A stretch of DNA of 64,000 nt from Verrucomicrobiales bacterium (GTDB lineage: Bacteria > Verrucomicrobiota > Verrucomicrobiia > Verrucomicrobiales > DEV007): positions 1 to 64,000 of the forward strand of contig JAHEJT010000002.1 in the NCBI GenBank assembly GCA_024638765.1. Reading direction: 5' to 3'. The notes below the pieces were generated by a model. It made no database searches. It saw nothing but the letters and a program-made list of their open reading frames with translations, and was not told the DNA's origin. A program made the translations under genes and the position numbers. Of this stretch, positions 36,115-44,378 are shown piece after piece (position 1 is the stretch's first letter; every line of letters begins with the position of its first letter).

Positions 36115-36479
36115 CCTTCACTCCTGCGCACCAGGCCGGCCCGCGCCCTACCCTCGCCGAAAAAAGGGCGCCCCGCGACCCATCAATCTCTCTCTTTGTC
36201 CGAACATCTCTCCGCATCCCCTCCACCGAAACCCAGAGTCCCAGTGTCTCCGCCTGCCACAGACGATGCTCAAAAAACGGGCCCCCCGCTAAGGCGACAC
36301 TCAGCGCTCTGGCGACACTCCGGGAAAGGGCCTATCCCCTAACGCAGGAACCGGAGCCGGGCAACACCCGTTTTCCCGAGTAAATCACCCGCTGCCCCCT
36401 TGCGATGACTAATTATAAGAAAAAGTTTAAAAATCTATAAAAACTTGATATTTCTGGACCGCAAAAAAGTGAGTTTTCT
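36115..36479. other. upstream region of ispH
   Basis: These 365 bp contain no gene. The ispH-proximal part is C/T-rich; from about 36400 onward the DNA is A/T-rich (TAATTATAAG, then runs of A and T) and could hold divergent promoters for ispH and the transcript ending at 36604. No operator-like palindrome was seen. Confidence 0.4.
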
Positions 36480-36604
36480 TGACTATTAATGTTGACCTAC
36501 ACTCCCATCGTGTTAATTTGATTACGGTTATTCCTTGGAGTAACTATTTGTTTGTGTTTCATGTTTCCAGATTGCTTAGCCCTTCGGGGCTAAGCATTTT
36601 TTTT
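36480..36604 (+). ncRNA. candidate small RNA or 5' leader ending in an intrinsic terminator
   Basis: An A/T-rich stretch ends in a perfect intrinsic terminator with no coding gene upstream on the plus strand. TTGACT at 36479-36484 and TTGACC at 36491-36496 are possible -35 elements, and TAATTT about 16 bp after the latter could act as -10, giving a transcript of roughly 80-100 nt. The segment contains a GGAGTAAC-like sequence but no convincing reading frame. It could be a free-standing small RNA or an attenuator for the sigma-54 activator gene, which starts 68 bp later. Confidence 0.5.
36573..36604 (+). terminator. perfect intrinsic terminator (UUCG tetraloop) upstream of the sigma-54 activator
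   Basis: TGCTTAGCCC (36573-36582) pairs perfectly with GGGCTAAGCA (36587-36596) around a TTCG loop and is followed by eight T (36597-36604). It is oriented with the plus strand. ispH is divergent and ends far away, so this terminator does not belong to any visible upstream coding gene. Confidence 0.93.
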
Positions 36605-36671
36605 GCCCTCTTCCCCAAATCCCTGTCGTCCCCCCAGGCGATAAGCGCTATCTTCGCCCAGCGGAAGACTT

Positions 36672-38147
36672 ATGCCTGCCGACCCTCTTCGCATCCTCAT
36701 CGTCGATGCCAACCGTGGCGACGCCAGCCGCCTCCAACACAGCCTGGATTCCCACGGTTTCGCATCCACCCACCGCGCTCGCGGCAAGGATGCCCTCGCC
36801 CTCGCCCTCACCGGGGGATTTGAGGCCGTCATCACCGAATCCGATCTGGAAGACGATAGCGGGCTCAGCCTCATCTCCCAATTGCACTCCAAGCTGCCCC
36901 GTGTCCCCGTCATCATGCTGACTCACAAAGAAGCCAGCAATACCGCCATCGAAGCCATCAAGAGCGGCGCCTACGACTACCTCCAGAAACCCGCCGATTT
37001 CGAAGAACTCGTGCGCATCCTCCGCGAAGCGATTTCCAGCGCCCGCCGGATGTCGAAGCCCGTCGAAATCGGCCAGGTCTACCCGGAGCAGGACACCATC
37101 CTGGGCCACAGCCGGCTCATGACCGAAGTCTACAAAGAACTCGGCCGCGTCGCGTCCAAACCCGTCACAGTGCTCATCCGCGGCGAAACCGGCACCGGCA
37201 AGGAACTCATCGCCCGCGCTATTTACCAACACGGTCACCGCCCTCAAAAGCCGTTCGTCGCCATCAACTGCGCCGCCATCCCCGCCCCCCTGCTGGAGGC
37301 GGAACTCTTCGGACACGAAAAGGGCGCTTTTACCGGAGCGGATAAACTCCGCATCGGCCGCTTCGAACAAGCCCATAACGGCACCCTTTTCCTGGATGAA
37401 ATCGGCGACATGGACCTTCACCTGCAAGCCAAACTGCTCCGCGTGCTCCAGGAAAAAAGGATCCGCCGCGTCGGTGGCGTCCACGAAATTCCCGTCGATG
37501 TCCGCATCATCGCCGCCACCCATCGGGACCTCGAGGAGATGATCGACGCCGGCACCTTCAGGCCCGATCTGTATTACCGCCTAAACGTTGCCGCCATCAA
37601 TATCCCTCCCCTCCGCAACCGCCGGGAAGATCTCCCCCCGCTCGTGGAACATTACCTGCAGCATTACGGAGAGGAATACGCCATCGACTATCCCTCGATC
37701 ACTTCCCAAGGCCTCAAGTTTCTTGAGCAACAGGACTGGCCAGGAAACGTCCGGCAACTCCAGAACGTCCTCCGCAAAGCCCTGCTGGGATCCCGCGGTT
37801 ATCCCATCGGATGGACCGCCCTGCGCGATATCTACGAGGAATCCCAGGCCGGACCCGCCACCCACAGCGGTAACGCCTCTCTCCGCCAACTCGTCGCCGA
37901 TACGCTGCAACAGGCCGCCGAGGGTGAGCTGCCTGCGGTCTATCCCGTCCTCGTGGAAACTCTGGAGCGCGAACTGCTCGCCGCCGCCATCAAACGCTCG
38001 GGCGGCAACCAGGCCCAGGCCGCCCGCTGGCTCGGCATTTCCCGATTCACCCTCCGGGAAAAACTCCACCGCTATCAACTCCACCCCGGCTCTTCGAGTT
38101 CCAAAGAAGATCCCCCGGGAGAAAAACCTGCCAGCGGCGCTTCTTGA
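36672..38147 (+). CDS. sigma-54-dependent response regulator (NtrC type) with altered receiver
   Basis: The 491-aa regulator has a receiver domain (3-125), an AAA+ sigma-54 activator domain (about 135-370) and a Fis-type helix-turn-helix (about 435-475). Walker A is GETGTGKE, Walker B FLDEIGDM, and the sigma-54 contact loop GAFTGA is intact. In the receiver, the phospho-acceptor Asp is replaced by Glu56 ([12 protein letters not shown]), and the acidic pair at the N-terminus is D12-A13, while the KP motif (YLQKPAD) is kept. It may therefore act as constitutively on or respond to another signal. No histidine kinase is adjacent. A GGAAG Shine-Dalgarno precedes ATG 36672. Confidence 0.93.
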   Translation: MPADPLRILIVDANRGDASRLQHSLDSHGFASTHRARGKDALALALTGGFEAVITESDLEDDSGLSLISQLHSKLPRVPVIMLTHKEASNTAIEAIKSGAYDYLQKPADFEELVRILREAISSARRMSKPVEIGQVYPEQDTILGHSRLMTEVYKELGRVASKPVTVLIRGETGTGKELIARAIYQHGHRPQKPFVAINCAAIPAPLLEAELFGHEKGAFTGADKLRIGRFEQAHNGTLFLDEIGDMDLHLQAKLLRVLQEKRIRRVGGVHEIPVDVRIIAATHRDLEEMIDAGTFRPDLYYRLNVAAINIPPLRNRREDLPPLVEHYLQHYGEEYAIDYPSITSQGLKFLEQQDWPGNVRQLQNVLRKALLGSRGYPIGWTALRDIYEESQAGPATHSGNASLRQLVADTLQQAAEGELPAVYPVLVETLERELLAAAIKRSGGNQAQAARWLGISRFTLREKLHRYQLHPGSSSSKEDPPGEKPASGAS

Positions 38148-38155
38148 AATTTTGA

Positions 38156-39163
38156 CTATCCGATCCGCTCCCCGCGGTCCCGGAACCACTTGCGCGTCGC
38201 CCTCCCGTATTCCGCGTAGGTCCCCACCCGCTTCTCCAGCTTGCTCCGAAATGATTTCCGCACCGGACCCCCGGATCCGGCCCGCGGCCCCTCAATCAGC
38301 GCGACGATCAAGTCCACCAGCGATTCCGCGTCCCGGAGCGATACGTATTCAGATTCGATCGCTCCCTCCGGACCACAGTTGTGATAATTCCCCAGGAGAA
38401 TCGAGAGACCGGCCGAAGCGATCCCATAGGCCTGAAAGGCCGAGGCCTCACACGAACCACCGTCGAGCAGGAGTCGCTGCACCTCGATTCCACGCTCTCG
38501 CGCCGTCTCTGCGATGGCACGCGTCGCGGCGTCGTCAAAAATCGAGAGCCGGTCTCCCACGCGCAATACCGGCCCCCCGCCCATGCACGCTTCCCCCACC
38601 GGCGAGCTCGTTTCAAGCGAGACGAAGACCACGCTTTTTGGCAGTGGCCACCGCCGGGCCAGATGGATCGCGCCGACAAATCCCACCTCTTCCGCGCGGG
38701 TAAAAATGCCGTAACAGACGCCCTTCACCTCCCGCCTCTCGAGCTCTGCGAAGAGACCCACGATGGTCCCGCAATTGATGAGATCATCGCAGGCGCGCGA
38801 GTAAATCAGCCCGTCGCGCACCTCCATCGCGGGCAGGCGCCACATCCCGAACTCACCGAATTCCTCGATGTCCGGATCTTTCAGGTATTCCGCGGGCACT
38901 CCACCGAGAAACTCCCATCCTGCGCCTCTCTCTTTGCGCACCCAACCGGGGTGATCCATGTGCGCCCCGAAGGCATACCCCGCCCGCTTGCGCCCTCGAC
39001 GATAGCTGGCGATCAGGTTTCCAAAATCATCTTCCTCCACCCGCACGTGCGGAAACTCCCGCAACAACCTCAGCAGCGCGTCCCTCACAAAATACTCGTG
39101 GAATGGCGCGGTCGGGCTGTCCAGAATCTCTTTGAGAATTTTTTCCAGTTTCTGCCCGTCCAT
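38156..39163 (-). CDS. M42-like zinc metallopeptidase
   Basis: The 335-aa cytoplasmic protein resembles M42 aminopeptidases (FrvX/YsdC group), usually dodecameric. Metal and catalytic residues are visible in order: GAHMDHPG, SRACDDLINC (bridging Asp), TRAEEVGFVGA (catalytic Glu pair), VSLETSS, and the last His in LLGNYHNCGPEG. It cleaves amino acids or short acyl groups from peptides; the substrate is unknown. Its gene converges with the sigma-54 activator, 8 bp between stops, and is divergent from the acyltransferase gene (78-bp gap). Confidence 0.88.
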   Translation of the reverse strand: MDGQKLEKILKEILDSPTAPFHEYFVRDALLRLLREFPHVRVEEDDFGNLIASYRRGRKRAGYAFGAHMDHPGWVRKERGAGWEFLGGVPAEYLKDPDIEEFGEFGMWRLPAMEVRDGLIYSRACDDLINCGTIVGLFAELERREVKGVCYGIFTRAEEVGFVGAIHLARRWPLPKSVVFVSLETSSPVGEACMGGGPVLRVGDRLSIFDDAATRAIAETARERGIEVQRLLLDGGSCEASAFQAYGIASAGLSILLGNYHNCGPEGAIESEYVSLRDAESLVDLIVALIEGPRAGSGGPVRKSFRSKLEKRVGTYAEYGRATRKWFRDRGERIG

Positions 39164-39241
39164 GCCGAATCAACCCGGTTACCGCGCTCCCCACGGTTGA
39201 CCTCTGCTCCTCCACAATCTATGGAGTGAATCCTGTTCCCG

Positions 39242-40222
39242 ATGATATCCCCTTGGAAGAAAATTCGCTACCGCATCGAGTGGCTCGCCGTGCTCTTCAT
39301 CTCACGGGTAATTCCTCTCCTTCCGCGCCGGAGCGTCCTGCTCCTGGCCCGGCTCCTCGGCCCCATCGGCTACTTTTTCGATTCCCACGGCCGCACCACC
39401 ACTCTCCAGAATCTGAACTCGGTCTACGGCCCCAATAAATCGCCCGCCGAGATCAAACGCATCGCCCGCGGCTGTTACTGCAGTTTCGCGCGGACGTTCT
39501 GTGATCAATTCTGGACCACGCGCCTGAACCGGGACAATTTCCAGGATTTTTGCCGGTATGAATTCGCGGACCACGACGCCTTCGAGGCCGCCCGGCAAAG
39601 CGGCGCCATCTGGGTCACCCCTCATTACGGAAATTTCGAATGGATCAGCCTCTGCATCGGTTACCTCGACCTCCCCTTCTGCATCGTGACCCAGGAATTC
39701 AAGAATCCGTTGCTCACCGATCTATTCAAAAGAAACCGCGAGCACAGCGGTCACACCGTGATCCCGCAACAGCGCTCCATGATCCGCCTCTATAAGCATC
39801 TGCAGAATCACGGGCACGCCGCCTTCCTCACCGATCTCACTGTCCCTCCCGGGAAAGCCGCCACCGTCATCAACTGTATGGGACTCAAGACCTGCGTCAC
39901 CACCCTCCACGGGGCCCTGGCCCACAAGAGCCGTCTCCCCGTCATCCCCGGGATTTCCATTCCCCAGCCCGACGGCACTTACCTCATGCGCGTCCTCCCG
40001 CCTTTGCAGATCTCAGCCAATTCCACCGTCCGCGAAATCGCCCAGCAATGCTGGGACGCCTTCGAGCCCACGATCCGCGAACATCCCGAGCACTGGATCT
40101 GGATGTACAAACACTGGCGATACCGCCCGCCCGGCAATCATGCCCGCTACCCCGCTTACGCCAACCCCTCGAAAAAATTCGCCCGGCTCCTCGAAAATAC
40201 CGGTGCGGGAGGAGACAGCTAA
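39242..40222 (+). CDS. LpxL/HtrB-type lipid A biosynthesis acyltransferase-like protein
   Basis: The 326-aa protein has an N-terminal hydrophobic anchor (WLAVLFISRVIPLLP) and the family's catalytic HX4E motif in TPHYGNFEW. The later segments QQRSMIRLYKHLQNHGHAAFLTDLTV and the C-terminal PEHWIWMYKHWRYRP (Trp-rich, with WxWxHxRW) also fit. It transfers an acyl chain at the inner membrane, most likely to lipid A or another glycolipid; no lpx genes are nearby, so the acceptor is uncertain. Confidence 0.88.
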   Translation: MISPWKKIRYRIEWLAVLFISRVIPLLPRRSVLLLARLLGPIGYFFDSHGRTTTLQNLNSVYGPNKSPAEIKRIARGCYCSFARTFCDQFWTTRLNRDNFQDFCRYEFADHDAFEAARQSGAIWVTPHYGNFEWISLCIGYLDLPFCIVTQEFKNPLLTDLFKRNREHSGHTVIPQQRSMIRLYKHLQNHGHAAFLTDLTVPPGKAATVINCMGLKTCVTTLHGALAHKSRLPVIPGISIPQPDGTYLMRVLPPLQISANSTVREIAQQCWDAFEPTIREHPEHWIWMYKHWRYRPPGNHARYPAYANPSKKFARLLENTGAGGDS

Positions 40223-40282
40223 GTCCCGGGTAGATGCACCAAGCGTCATCGGGAGTAAATCGTCTCTCGATCGCCTTCCTCC

Positions 40283-40336
40283 CGATAACTGGTCACCAAT
40301 AACGGATAACCCGGCGAAGCCGCAAGCCGCCGCCGC
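40283..40336. repeat. 3'-end element: triloop hairpin plus 7-bp units, abutting the pseudopilin stop
   Basis: The stem CGGC (40312-40315), loop GAA and GCCG (40319-40322) is followed by a GCC-rich stretch up to the pseudopilin stop codon at 40337-40339. On the other side lie ATAACTG, GTCACCA, ATAACGG and ATAACCC units. In the gene's sense the order is stop, hairpin, then GGTTATCCGTTATTGGTGACC. It resembles the elements at 29227, 44336, 56240 and 61297. Confidence 0.75.
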
Positions 40337-40999
40337 CTAAAAGAAGGAACACACGTCGTCGGAGCCCCTGTAATTGCCGTTCCCCTTGCGCCCCATCTCC
40401 TTGTCCTCACCGTAAGACAGAATCAAGATTCCTCCCAGATTCCTGAAGACACCCGCATCCGTAACTTCCATGTCCTCGTAATCGAACATCTCGTTTTCGG
40501 ACGCGTCAATCTCGTCGTTGTAATCGGTGTCCAGCAGGATCCGGAATTCGTTCCCCCAGATATCGAAATACCTGCCGTCTTCGGCAATCCCTCCCCGCGG
40601 GGATTCACCGGATCCCCGGGCCTCCTTCACGTTGGTGAGAAAGACGATTCGCTTTGGGTTGAGGCGATGCCCGCTGTTCCATCCCGCGTCTTCCGCCAGG
40701 AGCACGTACATTAAATCACCCGTGTTCGCGCTTCCCCCCTCGCCGACCATCACATCTCTACCCTGCATGTCCTCTTCAACCGGGTATCGGCCGTATTCAT
40801 TGTAATACTCCGCGATGGCGATGCGCAGTTGCTGAATCTCGTTCTTGGTGGCAGTCTTCCGCGCCGCCCGCAGGATCCCCGGTCCAGCCGCAAAGATTAC
40901 TCCCGCCAGGATCGCGACGATCAGCATGACAACCAGCAATTCCAAAAGGGTAAACGCGCGCGCATCTCTACGGGATCGCAGGGCTGAGGACATTTTCAT
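40337..40999 (-). CDS. type II secretion pseudopilin-like protein (GspG-like)
   Basis: The 220-aa product has the prepilin N-terminus ARAFTLLELLVVMLIVAILAGVIFAAG with Glu at +5, a long helix (ATKNEIQQLRIAIAEYYNEYGRYP) and a C-terminal globular part with calcium-site-like DTDYNDEIDASENEMFDYED and an FDIWGNEFRI motif. The Y-YPxxx and DxWGxxxxY/F pattern matches major pseudopilins. No gsp genes are adjacent, so it is an orphan; such genes are numerous in Verrucomicrobiota. The mature protein would be membrane-anchored by its first helix. Confidence 0.88.
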   Translation of the reverse strand: MKMSSALRSRRDARAFTLLELLVVMLIVAILAGVIFAAGPGILRAARKTATKNEIQQLRIAIAEYYNEYGRYPVEEDMQGRDVMVGEGGSANTGDLMYVLLAEDAGWNSGHRLNPKRIVFLTNVKEARGSGESPRGGIAEDGRYFDIWGNEFRILLDTDYNDEIDASENEMFDYEDMEVTDAGVFRNLGGILILSYGEDKEMGRKGNGNYRGSDDVCSFF

Positions 41000-41117
41000 T
41001 TATCGATCTCCTTGAGTCTGGGGTTGAGGGTCTTGCACTCCTTCTTCCGGCCCACACCAAAGCGGCCGGGAAATGAAGCGAGGTATTTTCAAAACATAGA
41101 CAGGGAAATGGCGCCGA

Positions 41118-41777
41118 TCAACGGCGAAATCCCTCCTTAAATCCACCCTGGTCCCCTCTCCCGAGCAATGGCTGCACCAGCAGCCAAAACACCGCTGGCA
41201 AGAGGATACTCAACGCTATCGCCGGCACCGGGTGCCGGTTCCCCGTCTCCCCCACCGCCGCGAACGCAAACCCCATCGGGATGCACCCGCACGCCAGCGC
41301 CGCGAAAAATCTTCTCGCCGGCATCCGCGTCAATCCCGCCATACACGCCACCACCTCCGGCAGCAACGGAAGCCAGCGTGACAAAGCTACCAGCCAACCG
41401 CCTGCCCGCGCGAAAAGACGTTCCCCCTCGCGCAATCCTTTTTCCCCCGCCAGCATCACCGCCGCCCTCCGGCCCAACATCCGGCACAAACCGTATGCCA
41501 GGCTCCCCGCCAGAAAAGATCCCGACGCCGCCAGCAGACCTCCCCACCACGCCCCGTAGACGTATCCAAGCGCGGACATCACCACCGTCGACGGCAGGGG
41601 AAGCACCAGGTCGAGCACCAGCAGGATCAATCCCGCCGCCCAGGCCCAACTCCCGTACGCCCGCAGCCAGCTCACCGATCCTTCCCGGTCGAATATCTCC
41701 GTAAACTGCTCCCCCCAGATCAGAAACGGAATCAGCACCAGCACCGCCAGCACCAGAAATATCCAGAACACACGCAT
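41118..41777 (-). CDS. TVP38/TMEM64 (VTT-domain) membrane protein
   Basis: I set the start at ATG 41777 (MRVFWIFLVLAVLVLIPFLI), giving 219 aa; longer frames translate the heptanucleotide repeat region. The VTT/SNARE-associated domain is recognisable from LPSTVVMSALGYVYGAWWGGLLAASGSFLAGS and the Gly-rich re-entrant segments, with RWLPLLPEVVACMAGLTRMP later. Related DedA/VTT proteins act in lipid or solute transport across the membrane. It lies back-to-back with the PNPOx-fold gene. Confidence 0.82.
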   Translation of the reverse strand: MRVFWIFLVLAVLVLIPFLIWGEQFTEIFDREGSVSWLRAYGSWAWAAGLILLVLDLVLPLPSTVVMSALGYVYGAWWGGLLAASGSFLAGSLAYGLCRMLGRRAAVMLAGEKGLREGERLFARAGGWLVALSRWLPLLPEVVACMAGLTRMPARRFFAALACGCIPMGFAFAAVGETGNRHPVPAIALSILLPAVFWLLVQPLLGRGDQGGFKEGFRR

Positions 41778-41784
41778 CCTCAGA

Positions 41785-41973
41785 AGAGTGAAAAGTAAAA
41801 AGTAGGAAAGTAAAAGGTTCCGGAGCGGTAACTTTTCACTCAATGCAGGGCAAGCATCGGACGGAAAACAACCGGCACTTTGAGCGAAAATGAAGTCGGC
41901 CCGGAGGTATGGCCGCACCACATCGGGATTCTTTACTTTTTACTTTCCCACTTTTTACTTTTTACTCTATTTC
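41785..41973. repeat. pair of inverted 7-bp repeat tracts between divergent genes
   Basis: AAAGTA-type units fill 41785-41816 and TTTTACT-type units fill 41931-41973, the second being the reverse complement of the first in pattern. They flank a 114-bp centre and sit within 10 bp of the start codons of the VTT gene (41777) and the PNPOx gene (41976). They replace the normal ribosome-binding regions of both genes. Confidence 0.85.
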
Positions 41974-41975
41974 CA

Positions 41976-42425
41976 GTGCCCTCTCCCGCCCCCATCGATC
42001 CCGCCGATCTCCCCGCACTCGCCCGTGACACCATCGCCGCCGCGAAATTTCCCCAGCTCGCCACTATCGACGGCGATCAACCCCGCCTCCGGCCCGTCTC
42101 GCCCGTCCGCACCGACGGCTTCACGATTTACGTCGCCAATCTCCGGCAATATTCCAAGACCGCCGAAATCGCCGCCAATCCCAAGGTGGAACTCTGTTAC
42201 CTCGACCCCGACCACAACCAGGTCCGCATCACCGGGACCGCGGAAATCCTCGAGGACGAGGCCCTCCTCCGCGAAATCTGGGACGGTAACGCCCTCCTCC
42301 GCCAATACCTGGGCACCCCCGACAATCCCGAGCTCATCATTTACAGGATCATCCCCAGCCGCGTCCGTTACATGCGCGAATGGGCCCTCGAATACCACGA
42401 GGTCCCCCTGACCGAAACATCCTGA
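41976..42425 (+). CDS. pyridoxamine 5'-phosphate oxidase-fold protein
   Basis: The probable start is GTG 41976 (VPSPAPIDPADLPALARD), directly after a heptanucleotide tract; upstream codons come from that repeat. The 149-aa product has the FMN-binding split-barrel pattern: FPQLATIDGDQPRLRPVSP, IYVANLRQYSKTAEIAANPKVEL and VRITGTAEILED. Such proteins reduce flavins, heme products or other small substrates; true PdxH motifs are not evident. A 47-bp stretch at its 3' end (42361-42407) is repeated in diverged form at 43771-43817. Confidence 0.8.
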   Translation: MPSPAPIDPADLPALARDTIAAAKFPQLATIDGDQPRLRPVSPVRTDGFTIYVANLRQYSKTAEIAANPKVELCYLDPDHNQVRITGTAEILEDEALLREIWDGNALLRQYLGTPDNPELIIYRIIPSRVRYMREWALEYHEVPLTETS

Positions 42426-42431
42426 TCAACG

Positions 42432-43661
42432 TCAGTCCAGAAGGTGAGGTCGGTCCTCGAGAATCGTCAGAATCGCCTCCGCAGCCACTCGTCCCCCCAC
42501 AACATTGGGGTGCATTTCATCCGGCGCATAAAGCGTCTTCGGGGTCCGGGCGCCATCCGCATCGCGGGCGCGCCGCGCCGCGTAATCACGCCCGAAATAC
42601 TCCGAAAAACGAAAACTGGATATCCCGTGTGCCTCTCCCAGCTCTTCGACCACCAGCCGCCGGCCCTCGGGCACGGGATAAGGGTGGGCCGATTGAAAGC
42701 CTTCCACGTCGTAAATGCCATCCTCCCTGAAGCTAGGCCAGATTCCGATGATCACGTCGAACCTCTCCTCCGCGCTCAGCGCTTTCAACATCGGCAAACC
42801 GGCATGCACATTGCTTGCAACCCCCGCAGGATTGGCGTTCAGGGCCTCGAGATGCTTGCGGAGCGTCGCGGACGAATCCCGACCCGATTTTAGAATCTCC
42901 CAAAACCTGTCCGGATCAGAGGCATAAATGCTCCAGACATATTCTCCTGCAACCTCCTGAAGACCCAGGTAAGTGCGAATCTGAAACAGGTTGTACTTTG
43001 TGCCCAGATAACGGAAGAGATGCGAATGGAGGAAAAAAAATTGCACCGTCCGCGGCAACGAGGCGCGCCCCACTTCGTTGTTCAAATTCGAGTAGTCGTT
43101 CCCGACGAACACAAGGATGACAAGGTCCGGTGAGTATGGAAGGCCAAACTCCTTCAAGAGCTCCACTTCCCCTCGCGTGCAATACCCCGGAATCCCCATG
43201 TTGAGCACTTCGATATTGCGCGGAGCCAACAGCTTTTCCAGCTGACGCGAGATCGTGTCATCGATCGATTCAGTGAACTCGTCGGACGCGACGACCGAAT
43301 CGCCCAATAAGATGATTCGCTTCGTGCCCGCCGGCTTGTCGAAATTCCGCTCCACATCCCGGAAGCCTTGGGAATTGGTTGCCGCATGAGTGATCCCGCC
43401 GATCTTGCGCCGAAGGTTCTTCTTATAGAGATACCCCAGGTAAGGATTATCGGATACACGAAAGCCCGATTGCATCCCCCCGGGATCGATGCGCCACATC
43501 TTCGGGGCCAGGCCCAGCAGCCGCACCCCCAACTCGCTCAACACTAAGGCAACCAGAAGCGCGCCGGCCAAAAGCACGCACTTGAATACCAGGCGGTGAA
43601 GCCTCGGTCTCTTTTCCGGGCCGTTGCCTGAATTTGATTGCGATTCCTGATCCGCGGTCAC
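42432..43661 (-). CDS. membrane-anchored SGNH/GDSL-family hydrolase
   Basis: The 409-aa protein from GTG 43661 has a membrane helix (VLLAGALLVALVLSELGVRLL) and an SGNH fold: GDS in ILLGDSVVASDEF (Ser nucleophile), Gly in NMGIPGYCTRGE, Asn in FVGNDYSNL, and the D-x-x-H pair in PDEMHPN. It is probably an esterase acting on periplasmic glycans or lipids, such as removal or transfer of acetyl groups. A second possible start is GTG 43682. The gene is flanked by diverged copies of a 47-bp sequence (42361 and 43771), suggesting that it entered by insertion or duplication. Confidence 0.82.
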   Translation of the reverse strand: MTADQESQSNSGNGPEKRPRLHRLVFKCVLLAGALLVALVLSELGVRLLGLAPKMWRIDPGGMQSGFRVSDNPYLGYLYKKNLRRKIGGITHAATNSQGFRDVERNFDKPAGTKRIILLGDSVVASDEFTESIDDTISRQLEKLLAPRNIEVLNMGIPGYCTRGEVELLKEFGLPYSPDLVILVFVGNDYSNLNNEVGRASLPRTVQFFFLHSHLFRYLGTKYNLFQIRTYLGLQEVAGEYVWSIYASDPDRFWEILKSGRDSSATLRKHLEALNANPAGVASNVHAGLPMLKALSAEERFDVIIGIWPSFREDGIYDVEGFQSAHPYPVPEGRRLVVEELGEAHGISSFRFSEYFGRDYAARRARDADGARTPKTLYAPDEMHPNVVGGRVAAEAILTILEDRPHLLD

Positions 43662-43770
43662 TGCTCCGAATCCATACGTCACTTTCTTATAACCGGCGCA
43701 GTTGCTGTGAGGCCAGTCGAAGATCTGCCGGTCGTCATAACTTCGGCCCGCCGGCGGCGATGGCGCGAGC

Positions 43771-43817
43771 GCGTCCGTTACACGCCCGCGTGGGCCCTCG
43801 ATCACGATGAGGTCCCC
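43771..43817 (+). pseudogene. remnant of a PNPOx-gene 3' end
   Basis: This 47-bp stretch matches 42361-42407 at 39 of 47 positions with no gaps and keeps the frame: RVRYTPAWALDHDEVP against RVRYMREWALEYHEVP. The upstream part of the gene is missing, so it is a fragment of a second PNPOx-type gene rather than a working copy. It lies on the far side of the SGNH gene. Confidence 0.7.
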
Positions 43818-43832
43818 TGGCCCTCTCGGCGC

Positions 43833-44315
43833 TCAGCCTGCAATCCCGGACCCCGAACCTTTCCCGAACCGTTCCGCCAGGATCTGTGCCCGGTGATCGA
43901 AAATGTGCGCCAGCTTGCGCCGCACATAGAGCGCGTGGGCAATCTCCCCCAGGAACCCGAACCCCACCTCGTAGCGGATCGTGTCCCGCATCCGGATGCC
44001 CTCCCCCTCGGGCTCGAAGCTATGCCGATGATGCCAGGACCGGTAAGGCCCCACTTTCTGCACGTCCACGAACTCCCGCCCCTCGCCCACCTCCTCGATC
44101 TCTGAGACCCACTTCGTCCACACCAGCGGCGCCACCCGTACCCGGTATTCGATCACCTGTCCCTCGAACATTCTCTCGGAGTCCAGCGACACAATCCGAA
44201 ACTTCAAGTCCGGCGGCGTGATCTCCTCCAGATTGCGCGGGCTGGAAAAAAATGCCCACGCCTCTTCCGGCGAAACCGGCAGCACCTGCTCGCGCTCGAG
44301 AGTATGAATCGCCAT
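43833..44315 (-). CDS. SRPBCC-fold protein
   Basis: The 160-aa soluble protein begins MAIHTLEREQVLPVSPEEAW, then AFFSSPRNLEEITPPDLKFRIV, the typical N-terminus of SRPBCC/START-like ligand-binding proteins (COG4276-like). The DVQKVGPYRSWHHRHSFEP stretch with Trp-His-His lies where the cavity opens, and RDTIRYEVGFGFLGEI follows. The ligand is not known. It is 20 bp upstream of nothing on its strand and may be co-transcribed with the GNAT gene region behind it. Confidence 0.8.
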   Translation of the reverse strand: MAIHTLEREQVLPVSPEEAWAFFSSPRNLEEITPPDLKFRIVSLDSERMFEGQVIEYRVRVAPLVWTKWVSEIEEVGEGREFVDVQKVGPYRSWHHRHSFEPEGEGIRMRDTIRYEVGFGFLGEIAHALYVRRKLAHIFDHRAQILAERFGKGSGSGIAG

Positions 44316-44335
44316 GTCGTTTAGAAGCTGCCCCC

Positions 44336-44378
44336 CTCACCACTCACCAATAACCCGGCGCGCAGCGCCGCCGCCCCC
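44336..44378. repeat. 3'-end element: triloop hairpin plus 7-bp units near the GNAT stop
   Basis: CGGCGC (44356-44361), loop GCA, GCGCCG (44365-44370) forms a perfect 6-bp stem, ending 8 bp before the GNAT stop codon at 44379-44381. CTCACCA, CTCACCA and ATAACCC units lie on the other side. In the gene's sense: stop, hairpin with TGC loop, then GGTTATTGGTGAGTGGTGAG. Confidence 0.8.
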
